A DNA stretch of 64,000 nt, from positions 1,674,001 through 1,738,000 of the forward strand of contig NZ_JASF01000005.1 of assembly GCF_000622405.1 (NCBI RefSeq), read 5' to 3'. Of this stretch, positions 9,133 to 20,127 are shown in pieces. This DNA comes from Sulfitobacter donghicola DSW-25 = KCTC 12864 = JCM 14565. GTDB lineage: Bacteria > Pseudomonadota > Alphaproteobacteria > Rhodobacterales > Rhodobacteraceae. The translations under genes and the position numbers were made by a program. Numbering within the stretch: position 1 is the first letter of the stretch; every line of letters starts with the position of its first letter. Below the pieces are notes generated by a model. It ran no database searches and had not been told where the DNA came from. It saw only the letters and a list, made by a program, of their open reading frames with translations.

Positions 9133-9702
9133 ATGAGTGACGACGCCCCAACCGCTCTCGATCTGCCAATGGTCGATCCGCTACCCCCTGAGACCCAGAA
9201 ATATTTTGATATTTGTACGGATAAGTTGGGAATGATCCCGAACGTTCTGCAGGCCTATGCGTTTGATATCGACAAGCTGAACAGCTTTACCGCGCTGTAT
9301 AACGACCTGATGTTAGGCGCGAGCAACCTGACCAAGCTTGAGCGTGAAATGATCGCCGTGGTGGTCTCGGCTGTGAACCGTTGTTTCTATTGCCTCACCG
9401 CGCATGGTCAGGCGGTGCGGGAACTGTCGGGTGATCCTATTTTGGGTGAAACGCTGGTGATGAACTATCGTGTTGCGGATCTGGACCCGAAAACGCGGAT
9501 GATGCTGGATTTCGCGGTCAAGCTGACAGAGGCGCCAGAGATCATCGAAGACGAAGACCGTGACGCCTTGCGCGCTGCGGGTTTCTCGGATCGCGATATT
9601 TGGGATATCGCGTCGGTTGCGGCCTTCTTTAACATGACCAACCGTGTGGCAAGTGCCACAGATATGCGGCCAAACAAAGAATACCACGCGCTATCACGAT
9701 GA
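9133..9702 (+). CDS. AhpD-like alkylhydroperoxidase (peroxidase-related enzyme)
   Basis: A 189-residue carboxymuconolactone-decarboxylase/AhpD-fold protein. The redox motif Cys84-Phe-Tyr-Cys87 with His91 gives the CxxC-x3-H of AhpD-like peroxidases. The family reduces peroxides with a dithiol partner, though many members lack a tested activity. It is probably cotranscribed with the acetyltransferase before it and the OmpA-like gene after it (ATGA overlap). Confidence 0.9.
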   Translation: MSDDAPTALDLPMVDPLPPETQKYFDICTDKLGMIPNVLQAYAFDIDKLNSFTALYNDLMLGASNLTKLEREMIAVVVSAVNRCFYCLTAHGQAVRELSGDPILGETLVMNYRVADLDPKTRMMLDFAVKLTEAPEIIEDEDRDALRAAGFSDRDIWDIASVAAFFNMTNRVASATDMRPNKEYHALSR

Positions 9703-10628
9703 AGCATTGGCTGTGTGCATTGGCGGTGATGATTGGAGGAGCAGCGCAAGCGGTTGAGCTGCAGCTTCCCGCCAACGCGCGCCAGTTGATAGTGCGTGAA
9801 ACGGTAGAGGATCGATACTTTGCTCCTATCGGTCCCTTTCAAGAAGGTGCCTTGCCTGCACAGGTTTTCCAAGGGGCTATCGCGCGCAGCTCATGGCGGA
9901 TTGACCTTGCCGGATTGACGCCGCTTCAGGTGGTGACACCTTTGCAGGATCAGTTGTTGGCAGCTGGATATCAGGTGGTGCTGGATTGTGCTGATGTGGC
10001 GTGCGGTGGCTATGATTTTCGGTTCGCTACCGAGGTTATGCCAGCCCCAAACATGTATGTTAACATTCGAAACTACCACGTTCTGACAGCGAAAAGAGGC
10101 ACGGGTGAGAGTGCCGAAGTTGTTAGCATTTTCGCGAGTGCTTCTAGTGGGGTGTCTTTCTTACAAATCATCCAAGTCGCACCCTCTGCCGACAAAAATA
10201 AGATTGATGCGGTCGCCCCGCCTCGTGCTTTTGCTGACGTGGTGGAACCTGAAGGTGAGCTTGCCCAACAGCTGCTGACATACGGGCGTGCCGTGCTGGG
10301 AGGATTGGAGTTCAACAGCGGGACATCCGATCTAGGCACAGGCCCTTTTGCCGCTTTGTCCGATTTGGCCATAGCCTTACAGGAACAGCCTGATCTGCGC
10401 GTCGCGCTGGTGGGGCATACCGACAATATTGGAGGGCTTGAGGGGAACATCCAACTATCACGCAACCGCGCCAATGCGGTACGTAACCGTTTGATTGATA
10501 AATACGATGTCACCCCTTCACGCCTAGAGGCGCAGGGCATGGGCTATCTCGCGCCGTTCACGACAAACCTGACCAAAGAGGGCCGAGAAGAAAACCGACG
10601 GGTCGAAGTTATCCTCCTCGCCCAATAA
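9699..10628 (+). CDS. OmpA-family protein with signal peptide
   Basis: This 309-residue secreted protein has an N-terminal signal peptide ending near AAQA (16-19) and a C-terminal OmpA/MotB-type peptidoglycan-binding domain (VALVGHTDNIGGLEGN, LSRNRANAVRNRL, EENRRVEVIL). The middle part, about 20-190, has no family I recognise. There is no lipobox, so it is likely periplasmic or outer-membrane attached through peptidoglycan. It is translationally coupled to the AhpD-like gene. Confidence 0.88.
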   Translation: MKHWLCALAVMIGGAAQAVELQLPANARQLIVRETVEDRYFAPIGPFQEGALPAQVFQGAIARSSWRIDLAGLTPLQVVTPLQDQLLAAGYQVVLDCADVACGGYDFRFATEVMPAPNMYVNIRNYHVLTAKRGTGESAEVVSIFASASSGVSFLQIIQVAPSADKNKIDAVAPPRAFADVVEPEGELAQQLLTYGRAVLGGLEFNSGTSDLGTGPFAALSDLAIALQEQPDLRVALVGHTDNIGGLEGNIQLSRNRANAVRNRLIDKYDVTPSRLEAQGMGYLAPFTTNLTKEGREENRRVEVILLAQ

Positions 10629-10632
10629 AAAA

Positions 10633-10663
10633 CCCCCGATATTGCAATGCAATACCGAGGGGG
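10633..10663. terminator. Hairpin terminator between convergent genes
   Basis: CCCCC (10633-10637) pairs with GGGGG (10659-10663), with an inner TATTGC/GCAATA stem. A-rich sequence precedes it, which serves as the T-run on the other strand. It sits between the OmpA-like gene and the converging LysR gene. Confidence 0.6.
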
Positions 10664-10697
10664 AAGGTCACCGAGGGGATTGGTGTCTTGGGTCTGG

Positions 10698-11603
10698 TTA
10701 CCAGTCGCTTGGGCCTTTCTCGGCAAAAGCGTGGACCAGAAAATCGATAAAGGCGCGTACCTTTGGCTGTGTAAAACGGCCTGGTGGGTATACAGCGTAG
10801 ATGCCTTGGGTCTCTTGCGGCAAATCAGGGATCGCATCCATAACCAGACCTTGCTCCATCGCTTCTGCATAGAGGAAGCTAGGCAAGTAAGCGATGCCAA
10901 GGCCAGAGATCGCCGCGTTCAGCAAGGATTGACCGTCATTGACCGATAGCCAGCCAGCGGTCCGTACCTGACGCTTTTCACCAGAAGGGGCCGTCAGTTT
11001 CCAGACGTTGCCAGAAGACTGGTTTGAATAGTGCAGCAGCTTGTGATCGTTCAGATCGTCGATCTTTTCAGGGCGGCCATATTTTTCGAAATATTCGGGC
11101 GAGGCGATCATACGTTTTGTTGTTTCGGTCAGCTTGCGTGCCCGCAATGTGCTGTCTTCCAGCTCACCGATACGAACGGCCATGTCGAAGCCTTCGGAGA
11201 TCAGCTCAACGTAGCGGTTGTTCAAGACCATGTTGACCGTGATATCAGGGAAATCACCAAGGAATTCGGATAAAACCGGCGATAGGTGGTTCACCCCGAA
11301 ATCAGTCGCAACCGAGATCCGCAATAGGCCAGATGGCGCAGATTGCATCGACGTGACCAATGCATCGGCTTCGCCAGCATCATTCAGAACGCGGCGGGCG
11401 CGGTCATAGTAAGCGAGGCCAATCTCTGTTGGGGACACGCGGCGCGTTGTTCGGTTCAACAAACGGGCGCCAAGGCGTGCCTCAAGAGATGAGACATGTT
11501 TCGAGACAGCGGATTTTGAAATCCCCATCTTTTTGGCGGCGTCGGTAAAGCCCCCTTGATCCACCACGGTGGCGAATGCTTCCATTTCTGTAAGGCGGTC
11601 CAT
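10698..11603 (-). CDS. LysR-family transcriptional regulator
   Basis: A 301-residue LysR-type regulator: an N-terminal winged HTH (GGFTDAAKKMGISKSAVSKHVSSLEARLGARLL) and a substrate-binding domain. It resembles the large CrgA/AaeR-like subgroup. The start MDRLTEMEAF is chosen because an AAAGGGA ribosome site lies just upstream; the frame stays open seven codons further (to 11624) without such a site. The target may be the flavin reductase gene behind it on the same strand, but this is only suggested by position. Confidence 0.9.
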   Translation of the reverse strand: MDRLTEMEAFATVVDQGGFTDAAKKMGISKSAVSKHVSSLEARLGARLLNRTTRRVSPTEIGLAYYDRARRVLNDAGEADALVTSMQSAPSGLLRISVATDFGVNHLSPVLSEFLGDFPDITVNMVLNNRYVELISEGFDMAVRIGELEDSTLRARKLTETTKRMIASPEYFEKYGRPEKIDDLNDHKLLHYSNQSSGNVWKLTAPSGEKRQVRTAGWLSVNDGQSLLNAAISGLGIAYLPSFLYAEAMEQGLVMDAIPDLPQETQGIYAVYPPGRFTQPKVRAFIDFLVHAFAEKGPSDW

Positions 11604-11902
11604 TTGCCGTCCCTTTCCATTCATATTTCGAGGGATAGATATGATGGTGGATTGGGGCGCAATCTGGGCAGCGGTGGGACAGTAGCAAGGTAATTACGCA
11701 ACCGTTGCGCGGCAGGAAACACGGGAACAGTGTGTTTCGATGGGCTCATTCGCCTTGTTTTATTGGGCTATGCGAAGCTGATCGAGGGTATGGGCAGCTC
11801 TTGACCGTTCTGTCGGAGTTAAAAACTCAGGCGTTTTTGGGAAACAGTTGAGCGTTGATTCCCCAAAACAACGTCTTGGGGAATCATTATTGTATTTCTG
11901 GT
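11604..11902. other. Intergenic region, no gene seen
   Basis: About 300 bases between the LysR gene and the dienoyl-CoA reductase-like gene, both on the minus strand. No credible reading frame is present. The only structure I see is the perfect hairpin at 11857-11885. The rest should hold the LysR promoter. Confidence 0.6.
11857..11885 (-). terminator. Perfect 10-base hairpin after the flavin reductase gene
   Basis: GATTCCCCAA (11857-11866) and TTGGGGAATC (11876-11885) pair perfectly around a 9-base loop, 17 bases beyond the reductase stop. It has no clear T-run on the minus strand, so it may be an RNA-stabilising hairpin rather than an intrinsic terminator. Confidence 0.5.
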
Positions 11903-14008
<2,106 letters not shown>

Positions 14009-14087
14009 TCAGGCTGCTTTCGGTTTCCGCCTTGCTTGAGGTGATGTAGAGTGTGTTCAAAATAGATCAATCAGTTGGATATGTGCG

Positions 14088-14570
14088 ATGACGCCTGAAG
14101 AAATTGAAAAACTGCCCTATCGGCCTTGTGTCGGTGTCATGGTTATAAACTCTTCTGGAAAAGTGTTTGTCGGGCAGCGGTTGGATAACAATGCGGATGC
14201 GTGGCAGATGCCGCAAGGTGGCGTTGATCCGGGCGAAGACCCTCAGGCCGCGGCGCTGCGCGAGTTGGAGGAAGAAACAGGTATCACACGCGATCTGGTT
14301 ACGGTCGAAGCCGAGACCAAAGATTGGCTGCCCTACGAGCTACCCCATGATCTGGTGCCAAAACTGTGGAAAGGCCGCTTTCGCGGGCAAGAGCAGAAAT
14401 GGTTCCTATTGCGATTCAATGGGACGGACGATCAGGTAAATATCCAAACAGCCGAGCCTGAATTTAGGGAATGGAAGTGGATTTCTACCGATAAACTGTT
14501 GGGCAGCATCGTGCCGTTCAAAAAGGACGTCTATGCGCGCGTTATCAAAGAATTCGAGGATCAGATTTGA
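14088..14570 (+). CDS. rppH: RNA pyrophosphohydrolase (Nudix)
   Basis: A 160-residue Nudix hydrolase that removes pyrophosphate from the 5' end of triphosphorylated RNA, opening it to decay. The Nudix box runs from GGVDPGED through RELEEETGI. The [10 protein letters not shown] start and WQMPQGG block are typical of RppH/NudH. It shares TGATG with the next gene. Confidence 0.93.
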   Translation: MTPEEIEKLPYRPCVGVMVINSSGKVFVGQRLDNNADAWQMPQGGVDPGEDPQAAALRELEEETGITRDLVTVEAETKDWLPYELPHDLVPKLWKGRFRGQEQKWFLLRFNGTDDQVNIQTAEPEFREWKWISTDKLLGSIVPFKKDVYARVIKEFEDQI

Positions 14571-15052
14571 TGAGACTTCTTGCAGCCACTTTGTTTGCCC
14601 TTACGCCGGTATCGGTGGCAGCATTGTCCTGTACACCTCATTCCGTCGAGGCCGCGTACCTCGAGGCAGACGGTTCCGAGGCGCGCTTTGTTGTTGTCAA
14701 AGGGCAGCTTGAGTTTGATGAACGAAAATTGCCAAAGGCGGACGGAGGGGTAAATCAGACGCCCCCGCAGACAACGCGCATCAAGGCGCGGCTGTCTGGG
14801 TCGGTTTTGTCGCGCAAAGGCTTTAAAACGCCTTTCAACAAATCGGTCACCTTGGCCGTGCATTGTTTTGGTCCGTGGTGCGCATCAGCGCAACAAGGCG
14901 GCGAGGTGCTTGCCTTTGTTGAGCAGAGCGAAGCCGGAGATGTTATCACAACCAACCCATGTGGCGGGTTTTTATTCCATTCACCGACACCCAAAATGAT
15001 CCGCGCGGTCAAAGGGTGCTTTGCTGGCCGGTCGTGTAAACCGCTTAGATAA
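14570..15052 (+). CDS. Hypothetical secreted protein
   Basis: A 160-residue protein I do not recognise. It starts with a clear signal peptide ([20 protein letters not shown]) and holds several cysteines (Cys21 and a C-terminal group) that could form disulfides in the periplasm. The ATG overlaps the rppH stop. The frame also offers a TTG just before, but the ATG is preferred. It converges with the GNAT gene and overlaps it by 8 bases. Confidence 0.75.
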   Translation: MRLLAATLFALTPVSVAALSCTPHSVEAAYLEADGSEARFVVVKGQLEFDERKLPKADGGVNQTPPQTTRIKARLSGSVLSRKGFKTPFNKSVTLAVHCFGPWCASAQQGGEVLAFVEQSEAGDVITTNPCGGFLFHSPTPKMIRAVKGCFAGRSCKPLR

Positions 15053-15635
15053 TCGGTACCCCAGCGGCAGCGTTCGCTGGCAAAACACCCGTCAGGCGTG
15101 GGTCATCGTCTACTTCGATTTCCCGTTTGTAGGCGGTAAATCCAGAGCGGATGTAAAAGTTCAACGCCTGCGCGCTGTCTAATGTGCAGGTGTGCACGTG
15201 AAAACGTTTGATGTTTTGCGCCCATGCTTGGGTGATCGCCTGATCCATCAAATACCGCCCCGCGCCTGTTCCAATCAGGTTGGGCGTCAGGCCGAAATAA
15301 GCAAGCTCACATTCGCCATCCGCGCGGAAATCCAGCTCTAGCAGGGCTTCATCAACGCCGTCTTTGGAAAGCGTAAAGAAAGAGACGTTTGGATCATCAA
15401 GGATCGCTTGTAATTCAGCGTCTGACATTTTGAGGCGGCCAAACCATAGCCACTCTAACGCGCCGACACGGGTGAAAACATCGCGGTACCATTCGAGTGT
15501 CGGTTTGACTGCCCGAAAGCTGATCCCGTCGGGAAGCGGAACATCTTTGATCGTTGCGGGGGCGTGCATTTCCAGATGGGTGACAACCATGGCAAGCTTG
15601 CCCTTGGGGACAGGGTGAAATCCATCCGTTAACAT
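15045..15635 (-). CDS. GNAT-family N-acetyltransferase
   Basis: A 196-residue GNAT acetyltransferase with the motif YFGLTPNLIGTGAGRYLMDQAI and the terminal ALNFYIRSGFTAYKREIE segment. The start MLTDGFHPVPKG is chosen because it forms an ATGA overlap with the kinase gene upstream; the longer frame would run 84 bases into that gene. The substrate is unknown. Confidence 0.87.
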   Translation of the reverse strand: MLTDGFHPVPKGKLAMVVTHLEMHAPATIKDVPLPDGISFRAVKPTLEWYRDVFTRVGALEWLWFGRLKMSDAELQAILDDPNVSFFTLSKDGVDEALLELDFRADGECELAYFGLTPNLIGTGAGRYLMDQAITQAWAQNIKRFHVHTCTLDSAQALNFYIRSGFTAYKREIEVDDDPRLTGVLPANAAAGVPII

Positions 15636-16627
15636 CAGACCAAACCTGCTTTGCGGAACTCGACCATCATGTCGGTCGCTGGGCGCGGCCCGATGTGCGA
15701 GATGACCTCGGAACCGCATAGGTTCCCCATCCGCCCACAGGTTTCCAAATCGCGGCCTGTTGCCAAACCGTAAAGGAAGCCAGCGGCAAACTGATCACCA
15801 GCACCTGTGGCATCAACTGGCACAACCCTTTCGGGGGCTGGAATGTCGACACGCTCATCGCCGCGGATAAGGGTGACGCCATCGCCGCCACGGGTGCACA
15901 CCATGATGGGGCACATCGCAGCTGTTTTGGTCATGGCTGCTTCTAGGTCATCTGTTTCGAACAGGGATTTGATCTCGGCCTCATTGCCGATCACATAATC
16001 CAGCTCATGTTCGATCATCTGCAGAAAGTCAGCGCGATGACGTTCGACGCAGAAGGGATCAGAGATGGTGATACCAGCCATGCCACCGCCAGCTTTGGCG
16101 GAACGGGCTGCTTCGCGGAAAGCTGATTTTCCCGCGTCGTGGTCAAACAGGTATCCCTCTAGGAACATCAGTTTTGCATTGCCCGAAACGTCCTGTGGCA
16201 CATCCTCTGAGGTGAGGCCTGTTGAAATCCCTAGATAGGTGTTCAACGAACGCTCCCCATCGGGTGTGACAAAGATCATGCAGCGCGAGGTGGGCGTTTC
16301 GCCCTCGGCTACGGGTGGGTTCACAAAATCAATGCCATTGTCCGTCATTGCATCAGCATAAAAACGGCCCAAGCCGTCATCGCGGACGCGCCCGATAAAC
16401 GCGGTGTTCAGGCCCAAGGCCCCAACGCCAGCAACAGTATTCGCCACAGCGCCGCCAGGGGTCTGCAAGCGATCACCCATCGCGCCATACAACTGCTCGG
16501 CACGGTCCTGTTCGATCAGCTGCATGATGCCTTTTTCGATACCCATGTTATCGAGAAACGCGTCGTCTGAATGGCTGATGACATCCACAACAGCATTACC
16601 AATGCCAACGAGGTCGTAAGTCTTCAT
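15635..16627 (-). CDS. PfkB-family carbohydrate/adenosine kinase
   Basis: This 330-residue ribokinase-like sugar or nucleoside kinase has the PfkB signature DATGAGDQFAAGFL, with the catalytic aspartate near residue 278 and the GG switch (TPGGAVANT) near the N-terminus. The overall pattern (VGIGNAVVDV start) matches alphaproteobacterial adenosine-kinase-like proteins. The start MKTYDLVG overlaps the stop of nth. It is the middle gene of a tight nth-kinase-GNAT unit. Confidence 0.88.
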   Translation of the reverse strand: MKTYDLVGIGNAVVDVISHSDDAFLDNMGIEKGIMQLIEQDRAEQLYGAMGDRLQTPGGAVANTVAGVGALGLNTAFIGRVRDDGLGRFYADAMTDNGIDFVNPPVAEGETPTSRCMIFVTPDGERSLNTYLGISTGLTSEDVPQDVSGNAKLMFLEGYLFDHDAGKSAFREAARSAKAGGGMAGITISDPFCVERHRADFLQMIEHELDYVIGNEAEIKSLFETDDLEAAMTKTAAMCPIMVCTRGGDGVTLIRGDERVDIPAPERVVPVDATGAGDQFAAGFLYGLATGRDLETCGRMGNLCGSEVISHIGPRPATDMMVEFRKAGLV

Positions 16628-17277
16628 TCTGTTTTGTCCTTGTATTCGCAAAGGTCTCTGATGATGCAGGTTCTGCATTGAGGTTTGCGTGCTTTGCAAT
16701 GATAGCGCCCGTGCAGGATGAGCCAGTGATGCGCATGCAACTGGAAATCTGCAGGGATATTGTCTTCTACCGCGCGCTCAACGGCGTCCACGGTTTTGCC
16801 AGGAGCGATGCCTGTGCGATTGCCGACGCGGAATATGTGGGTGTCAACGGCTTGTGCTGGCTGCTGCCACCACATGTTCAAAACAACATTCGCCGTTTTG
16901 CGCCCAACACCAGGCAGAGATTGCAGCGCAGCCCGAGAGTTCGGAACAATGCCGTCATATTCATCCACCAAAATCTGGCTAAGCTTCATCACGTTTTTGG
17001 CTTTTTGGCGAAACAGTCCAATTGTTTTGATGTGTTCGGTTAGCTCTTCCAACCCAAGGTCCAGCATCTTTTGCGGCGTGTCCGCGACTTTGAACAGGGC
17101 GCGGGTGGCTTTGTTGACGCCGACATCGGTTGCTTGGGCTGACAGGGCGACGGCCACAACCAATGTATAGACGTTCACATGCTCCAACTCGCCTTCGGGC
17201 TCAGGGTCGGCCTCTTGAAAGCGTTCCATGATGGCGCGGATCGTGTGATAATCGAGTTGTTTTGACGGTTTGCTCAT
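16624..17277 (-). CDS. nth: Endonuclease III
   Basis: A 217-residue DNA glycosylase/AP lyase that excises oxidised pyrimidines. It has the HhH motif LPGVGRKTANVV with catalytic Lys127, Asp145 (VDTHIFRV), and the 4Fe-4S ligands Cys194, Cys201, Cys204 and Cys210 (C-x6-C-x2-C-x5-C). The start MSKPSKQLDY is used; the open extension upstream would run into the ada-like start. It diverges from the alkylation-repair gene. Confidence 0.95.
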   Translation of the reverse strand: MSKPSKQLDYHTIRAIMERFQEADPEPEGELEHVNVYTLVVAVALSAQATDVGVNKATRALFKVADTPQKMLDLGLEELTEHIKTIGLFRQKAKNVMKLSQILVDEYDGIVPNSRAALQSLPGVGRKTANVVLNMWWQQPAQAVDTHIFRVGNRTGIAPGKTVDAVERAVEDNIPADFQLHAHHWLILHGRYHCKARKPQCRTCIIRDLCEYKDKTE

Positions 17278-17339
17278 GGCGCAAAGGTATGCGCAGGTTT
17301 CGGGTCGCGTGCAAGCGGGACCGCGCATAATGTGGGGGT

Positions 17340-18206
17340 ATGACACAGATGATACAAAACCCCGACGACTTGCAGGATAGCTATCACTACGGCGTCATTG
17401 CCCGCGCAATTGCAATCATTGATGCCGCGGATGAAACGCTGACCCTAGAAGCGCTCGCGCGCGAGATGGGCATGAGTGCGGCGCATTTTCAGCGCGTCTT
17501 TTCAACATGGGTGGGGGTGTCGCCCAAACGGTATCAGCAATATTTGACCTTGGGCCACGCAAAATCCCTTTTGCGCGCGCAAACGACAACGCTCCAAGCG
17601 GCCCATTCAAGCGGCCTATCGGGGACGGGTCGCCTGCATGATTTGTTTTTGCGGTGGGAAGCCATGAGCCCCGGTGATTTCGCGACCGGAGGGCAGGGGC
17701 TGATGATTGACTGGGGGTGGTTCAAAAGCCCCTTTGGTCCTGTTTTGGTGATGGGAACAGACAAAGGCATTTGCGGCCTGTCCCTAGCCGCCGAAATGGG
17801 TGAGGCATCCGCAATGGAGGATTTGCGCAAGCGTTGGCCAAAGGCGGAATTTCGCGAAAACCCTGCGCGGTTGAAGGATTGGGTGGAAACGGCATTTGGT
17901 CGAGGGCGAAAAGGTGAAAAGGCCCCGCTGTATCTGACGGGCGCGCCGTTCCAGATAAAGGTTTGGGAGGCTTTGTTGCAGTTACCAGAAGGGCAGGTCA
18001 CGACCTATGGCGCAATAGCCGAAGCCATCGGCAGCCCAAAGGCGATTCGCGCTGTTGGTACGGCAGTGGGGCGCAATCCGATTGGATATCTTATCCCCTG
18101 CCACCGTGTGCTGCGCAAATCGGGTGAAATGGGCGGCTATCATTGGGGGCTCCCCATGAAACGTGCGATGTTGGGGTATGAGGCGGCCCGCGTCGAAGCG
18201 GTTTGA
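17340..18206 (+). CDS. Ada-like AraC/MGMT fusion protein
   Basis: A 288-residue protein with an AraC-type HTH (about 15-110) fused to a methylated-DNA-protein cysteine methyltransferase domain (about 125-280). The alkyl-acceptor cysteine is Cys254 in PCHRV. It lacks the N-terminal zinc domain of full Ada, which senses methylphosphotriesters, so it may repair O6-methylguanine without the classic activation switch. A G-rich site lies very close to the first ATG; the in-frame ATG at 17349 has better spacing. Confidence 0.92.
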   Translation: MTQMIQNPDDLQDSYHYGVIARAIAIIDAADETLTLEALAREMGMSAAHFQRVFSTWVGVSPKRYQQYLTLGHAKSLLRAQTTTLQAAHSSGLSGTGRLHDLFLRWEAMSPGDFATGGQGLMIDWGWFKSPFGPVLVMGTDKGICGLSLAAEMGEASAMEDLRKRWPKAEFRENPARLKDWVETAFGRGRKGEKAPLYLTGAPFQIKVWEALLQLPEGQVTTYGAIAEAIGSPKAIRAVGTAVGRNPIGYLIPCHRVLRKSGEMGGYHWGLPMKRAMLGYEAARVEAV

Positions 18207-18210
18207 CGCA

Positions 18211-18277
18211 GGCGCTGATAACACCAATGTGCGCAAAATGTCGCTTATTCCCCGTAGCGGGCCATTTTGTCAGCGCC
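18211..18277. promoter_or_regulatory. Long two-part hairpin before the OmpA lipoprotein gene
   Basis: GGCGCTGA (18211-18218) pairs with TCAGCGCC (18270-18277), and an inner CAAAATG (18234-18240) pairs with CATTTTG (18263-18269). The structure begins just after the Ada-like stop. There is no T-run, so it could be a transcript end or a leader structure of the lipoprotein gene. Confidence 0.4.
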
Positions 18278-18351
18278 CAAAACGCCCTATATTGCGGTTA
18301 TCGAAAAGATGCTTCGCCCGAACGGAGCCGAAACAGTAAGGCAGTAGTAGT

Positions 18352-19029
18352 ATGACACTTTTGAAATTCCCTCTCGTCGCTGCGGTGACGAGCGTTATCG
18401 CGTTGGGCGCATGTACAGACCCTAACGGCTCTATCTTGGCGCAGGATGGTGATGCGAATAAAAACCTGAAAAACGGCGCCTTGATTGGCGCGGGTGCGGG
18501 GGCTGTTATTGGTGCCCTGTCGCGTGGTGATGGTAACCGTGATCAAGGTGCGATTAAGGGCGCGCTGATTGGTGCGGCTTTGGGTGCTGGTGGCGGTGCG
18601 CTGCTGGACAAACAAGAGAGCGATTTGCGCGCGAGCCTTGGCAATGACAACGTGACGATTACCAACACTGGTGATCGTTTGATCGTTACCTTGCCGCAAG
18701 ACATCTTGTTCGCAACGGGATCAAGCGCGGTGCGCCCTGACCTGCAGCGCGATTTGGGTGCGGTTTCCAGCAACTTGCAGGCTTATCCTGACTCAACAAT
18801 CCAAATTATCGGTCATACCGATAGCGATGGCGATGCCTCTTACAACCAGCAACTTTCCGAAAGCCGCGCAAATGCGGTTGCGAATGTTCTGATTAATAAC
18901 GGAACAGCAACGTCTCGTATTCGCGTTGACGGGCGCGGCGAAAGCCAGCCGGTTTCCAGCAACCTAACCCCAGAAGGTAAGGCGCAGAACCGCCGCGTAG
19001 AGATCATCATTCTGCCTAACGCAGCCTGA
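18352..19029 (+). CDS. OmpA-family lipoprotein with glycine zipper
   Basis: A 225-residue outer-membrane lipoprotein similar to YiaD. A lipoprotein signal ends in the lipobox LGAC (about residue 21). A glycine-zipper segment follows (IGAGAGAVIGAL, LIGAALGAGGGALL), and then an OmpA peptidoglycan-binding domain (IIGHTDSDGDASYN, LSESRANAVANVL, QNRRVEIIIL). It probably ties the outer membrane to peptidoglycan. An intrinsic terminator follows. Confidence 0.92.
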   Translation: MTLLKFPLVAAVTSVIALGACTDPNGSILAQDGDANKNLKNGALIGAGAGAVIGALSRGDGNRDQGAIKGALIGAALGAGGGALLDKQESDLRASLGNDNVTITNTGDRLIVTLPQDILFATGSSAVRPDLQRDLGAVSSNLQAYPDSTIQIIGHTDSDGDASYNQQLSESRANAVANVLINNGTATSRIRVDGRGESQPVSSNLTPEGKAQNRRVEIIILPNAA

Positions 19030-19049
19030 TCGCATTCTCTAAGGTTTCA

Positions 19050-19084
19050 AAGGCTCCGATGCAGTGATGCATTGGGGCCTTTTT
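19050..19084 (+). terminator. Rho-independent terminator
   Basis: AAGGCTCCGATGCA (19050-19063) pairs with TGCATTGGGGCCTT (19068-19081) around a GTGA loop, ending in a T5 run. It lies 20 bases after the OmpA lipoprotein stop and is one of the clearest terminators in the window. Confidence 0.85.
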
Positions 19085-19189
19085 CGTTTTGAACATTTTT
19101 GCACATGGGCTGTTTGCGCGTGGCCCTTGAGAAAACGCACAGATGCGCCTCATATCATCGGTAGCGAAAACTTGAAAAGGACAGTGCAC

Positions 19190-19732
19190 ATGGCCACCCC
19201 TAAACTTCTTGGTATTTCCGGCTCTCTTCGCAAGGGCAGCCATAACGCGCAGCTTTTGGCAGAGGCGGCACGTCTTTTTGGAGACTCTCATTACACCCAA
19301 GCTGACCTGAACCTACCCCTTTATGATGGGGATGACGAAGAAGCGAATGGCGTACCAGCTGCCGTGGAAACCTTGGCGCAACAAATTGCGGATGCCGATG
19401 CGGTTGTTATCTCGACCCCTGAATACAACAAAGGCCCGTCTGGCGTGTTGAAGAATGCACTGGACTGGGTCAGCCGAAGCGCGATCAAGCCATGGGGGGA
19501 TAAGCCCGTCGCAGTCATGTCAGCCGCAGCAGGGCGCGCAGGTGGTGAGCGTGCGCAATCTGTTTTGCGCGGGTTTATGGTCCCGTTCCGTCCGCGTATC
19601 TTGCAAGGGCCAGAAATTCATCTGGCGTCCTGCTATGCCGAGTTCGACGACAACGGTCACCTCAAAAGCGAAATCTACACCAAAGACCTAACCGAGCTGA
19701 TGGCAGCGCTGCGTGCTGAAATCGGCGCTTAG
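19190..19732 (+). CDS. NADPH-dependent FMN reductase family protein
   Basis: A 180-residue flavodoxin-fold reductase. It has the phosphate-binding loop GISGSLRKGSHN and the STPEYNKGPSGVLKNALDW motif of the NADPH-dependent FMN reductase/quinone reductase family. Likely roles are flavin or quinone reduction. The start MATPKLLGIS follows an AAAAGGA site; the longer open frame upstream overlaps the terminator of the previous gene and is rejected. Confidence 0.9.
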   Translation: MATPKLLGISGSLRKGSHNAQLLAEAARLFGDSHYTQADLNLPLYDGDDEEANGVPAAVETLAQQIADADAVVISTPEYNKGPSGVLKNALDWVSRSAIKPWGDKPVAVMSAAAGRAGGERAQSVLRGFMVPFRPRILQGPEIHLASCYAEFDDNGHLKSEIYTKDLTELMAALRAEIGA

Positions 19733-20127
19733 ATTTGTTCGCTGATCTCGATGAGGTTCCCGTCAGGGTCGCGGATATAGAGTGACATGATTGGTCCGGT
19801 GGCCCCTGTGCGGCGGATCGGGCCAATTTCTATCTCAACTGTGAGGTCAGCCAAATGCAGTTGCCATGCGTCTAGTGGCGCTGAGGTCAAAAAACACAGA
19901 TCAGCCGAGCCCACCGTAGCCCGCCCAGCCTTTGGTTCGAATTCAAGGCCCGCTTGGTGCAGGTTGATCTTCATACTGCCAAAGGTCAGCGCAACACGTG
20001 TGCTGCCGTCCGCCACCGTAAATGGCGCCTCGCTCATCCCTAAAACTTGGGTGTAAAACGCAGCCGTGCGCGGGATGTCGGTGACCGTAAGGACCAAATG
20101 GTCGAGCGTTTTCAGGCTGGGTTTCAC
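19729..20127 (-). CDS. VOC (glyoxalase/bleomycin resistance) family protein
   Basis: A 132-residue VOC metalloenzyme fold protein. The family start LDHLVLTVTDIPRTAAFYTQVLGM and the end YIRDPDGNLIEISE are clear, with candidate metal ligands His10 and the C-terminal glutamate. The substrate is unknown. It converges on the FMN reductase gene with a 4-base overlap and probably follows the FAD oxidoreductase gene in one unit. Confidence 0.9.
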   Translation of the reverse strand: MKPSLKTLDHLVLTVTDIPRTAAFYTQVLGMSEAPFTVADGSTRVALTFGSMKINLHQAGLEFEPKAGRATVGSADLCFLTSAPLDAWQLHLADLTVEIEIGPIRRTGATGPIMSLYIRDPDGNLIEISEQI

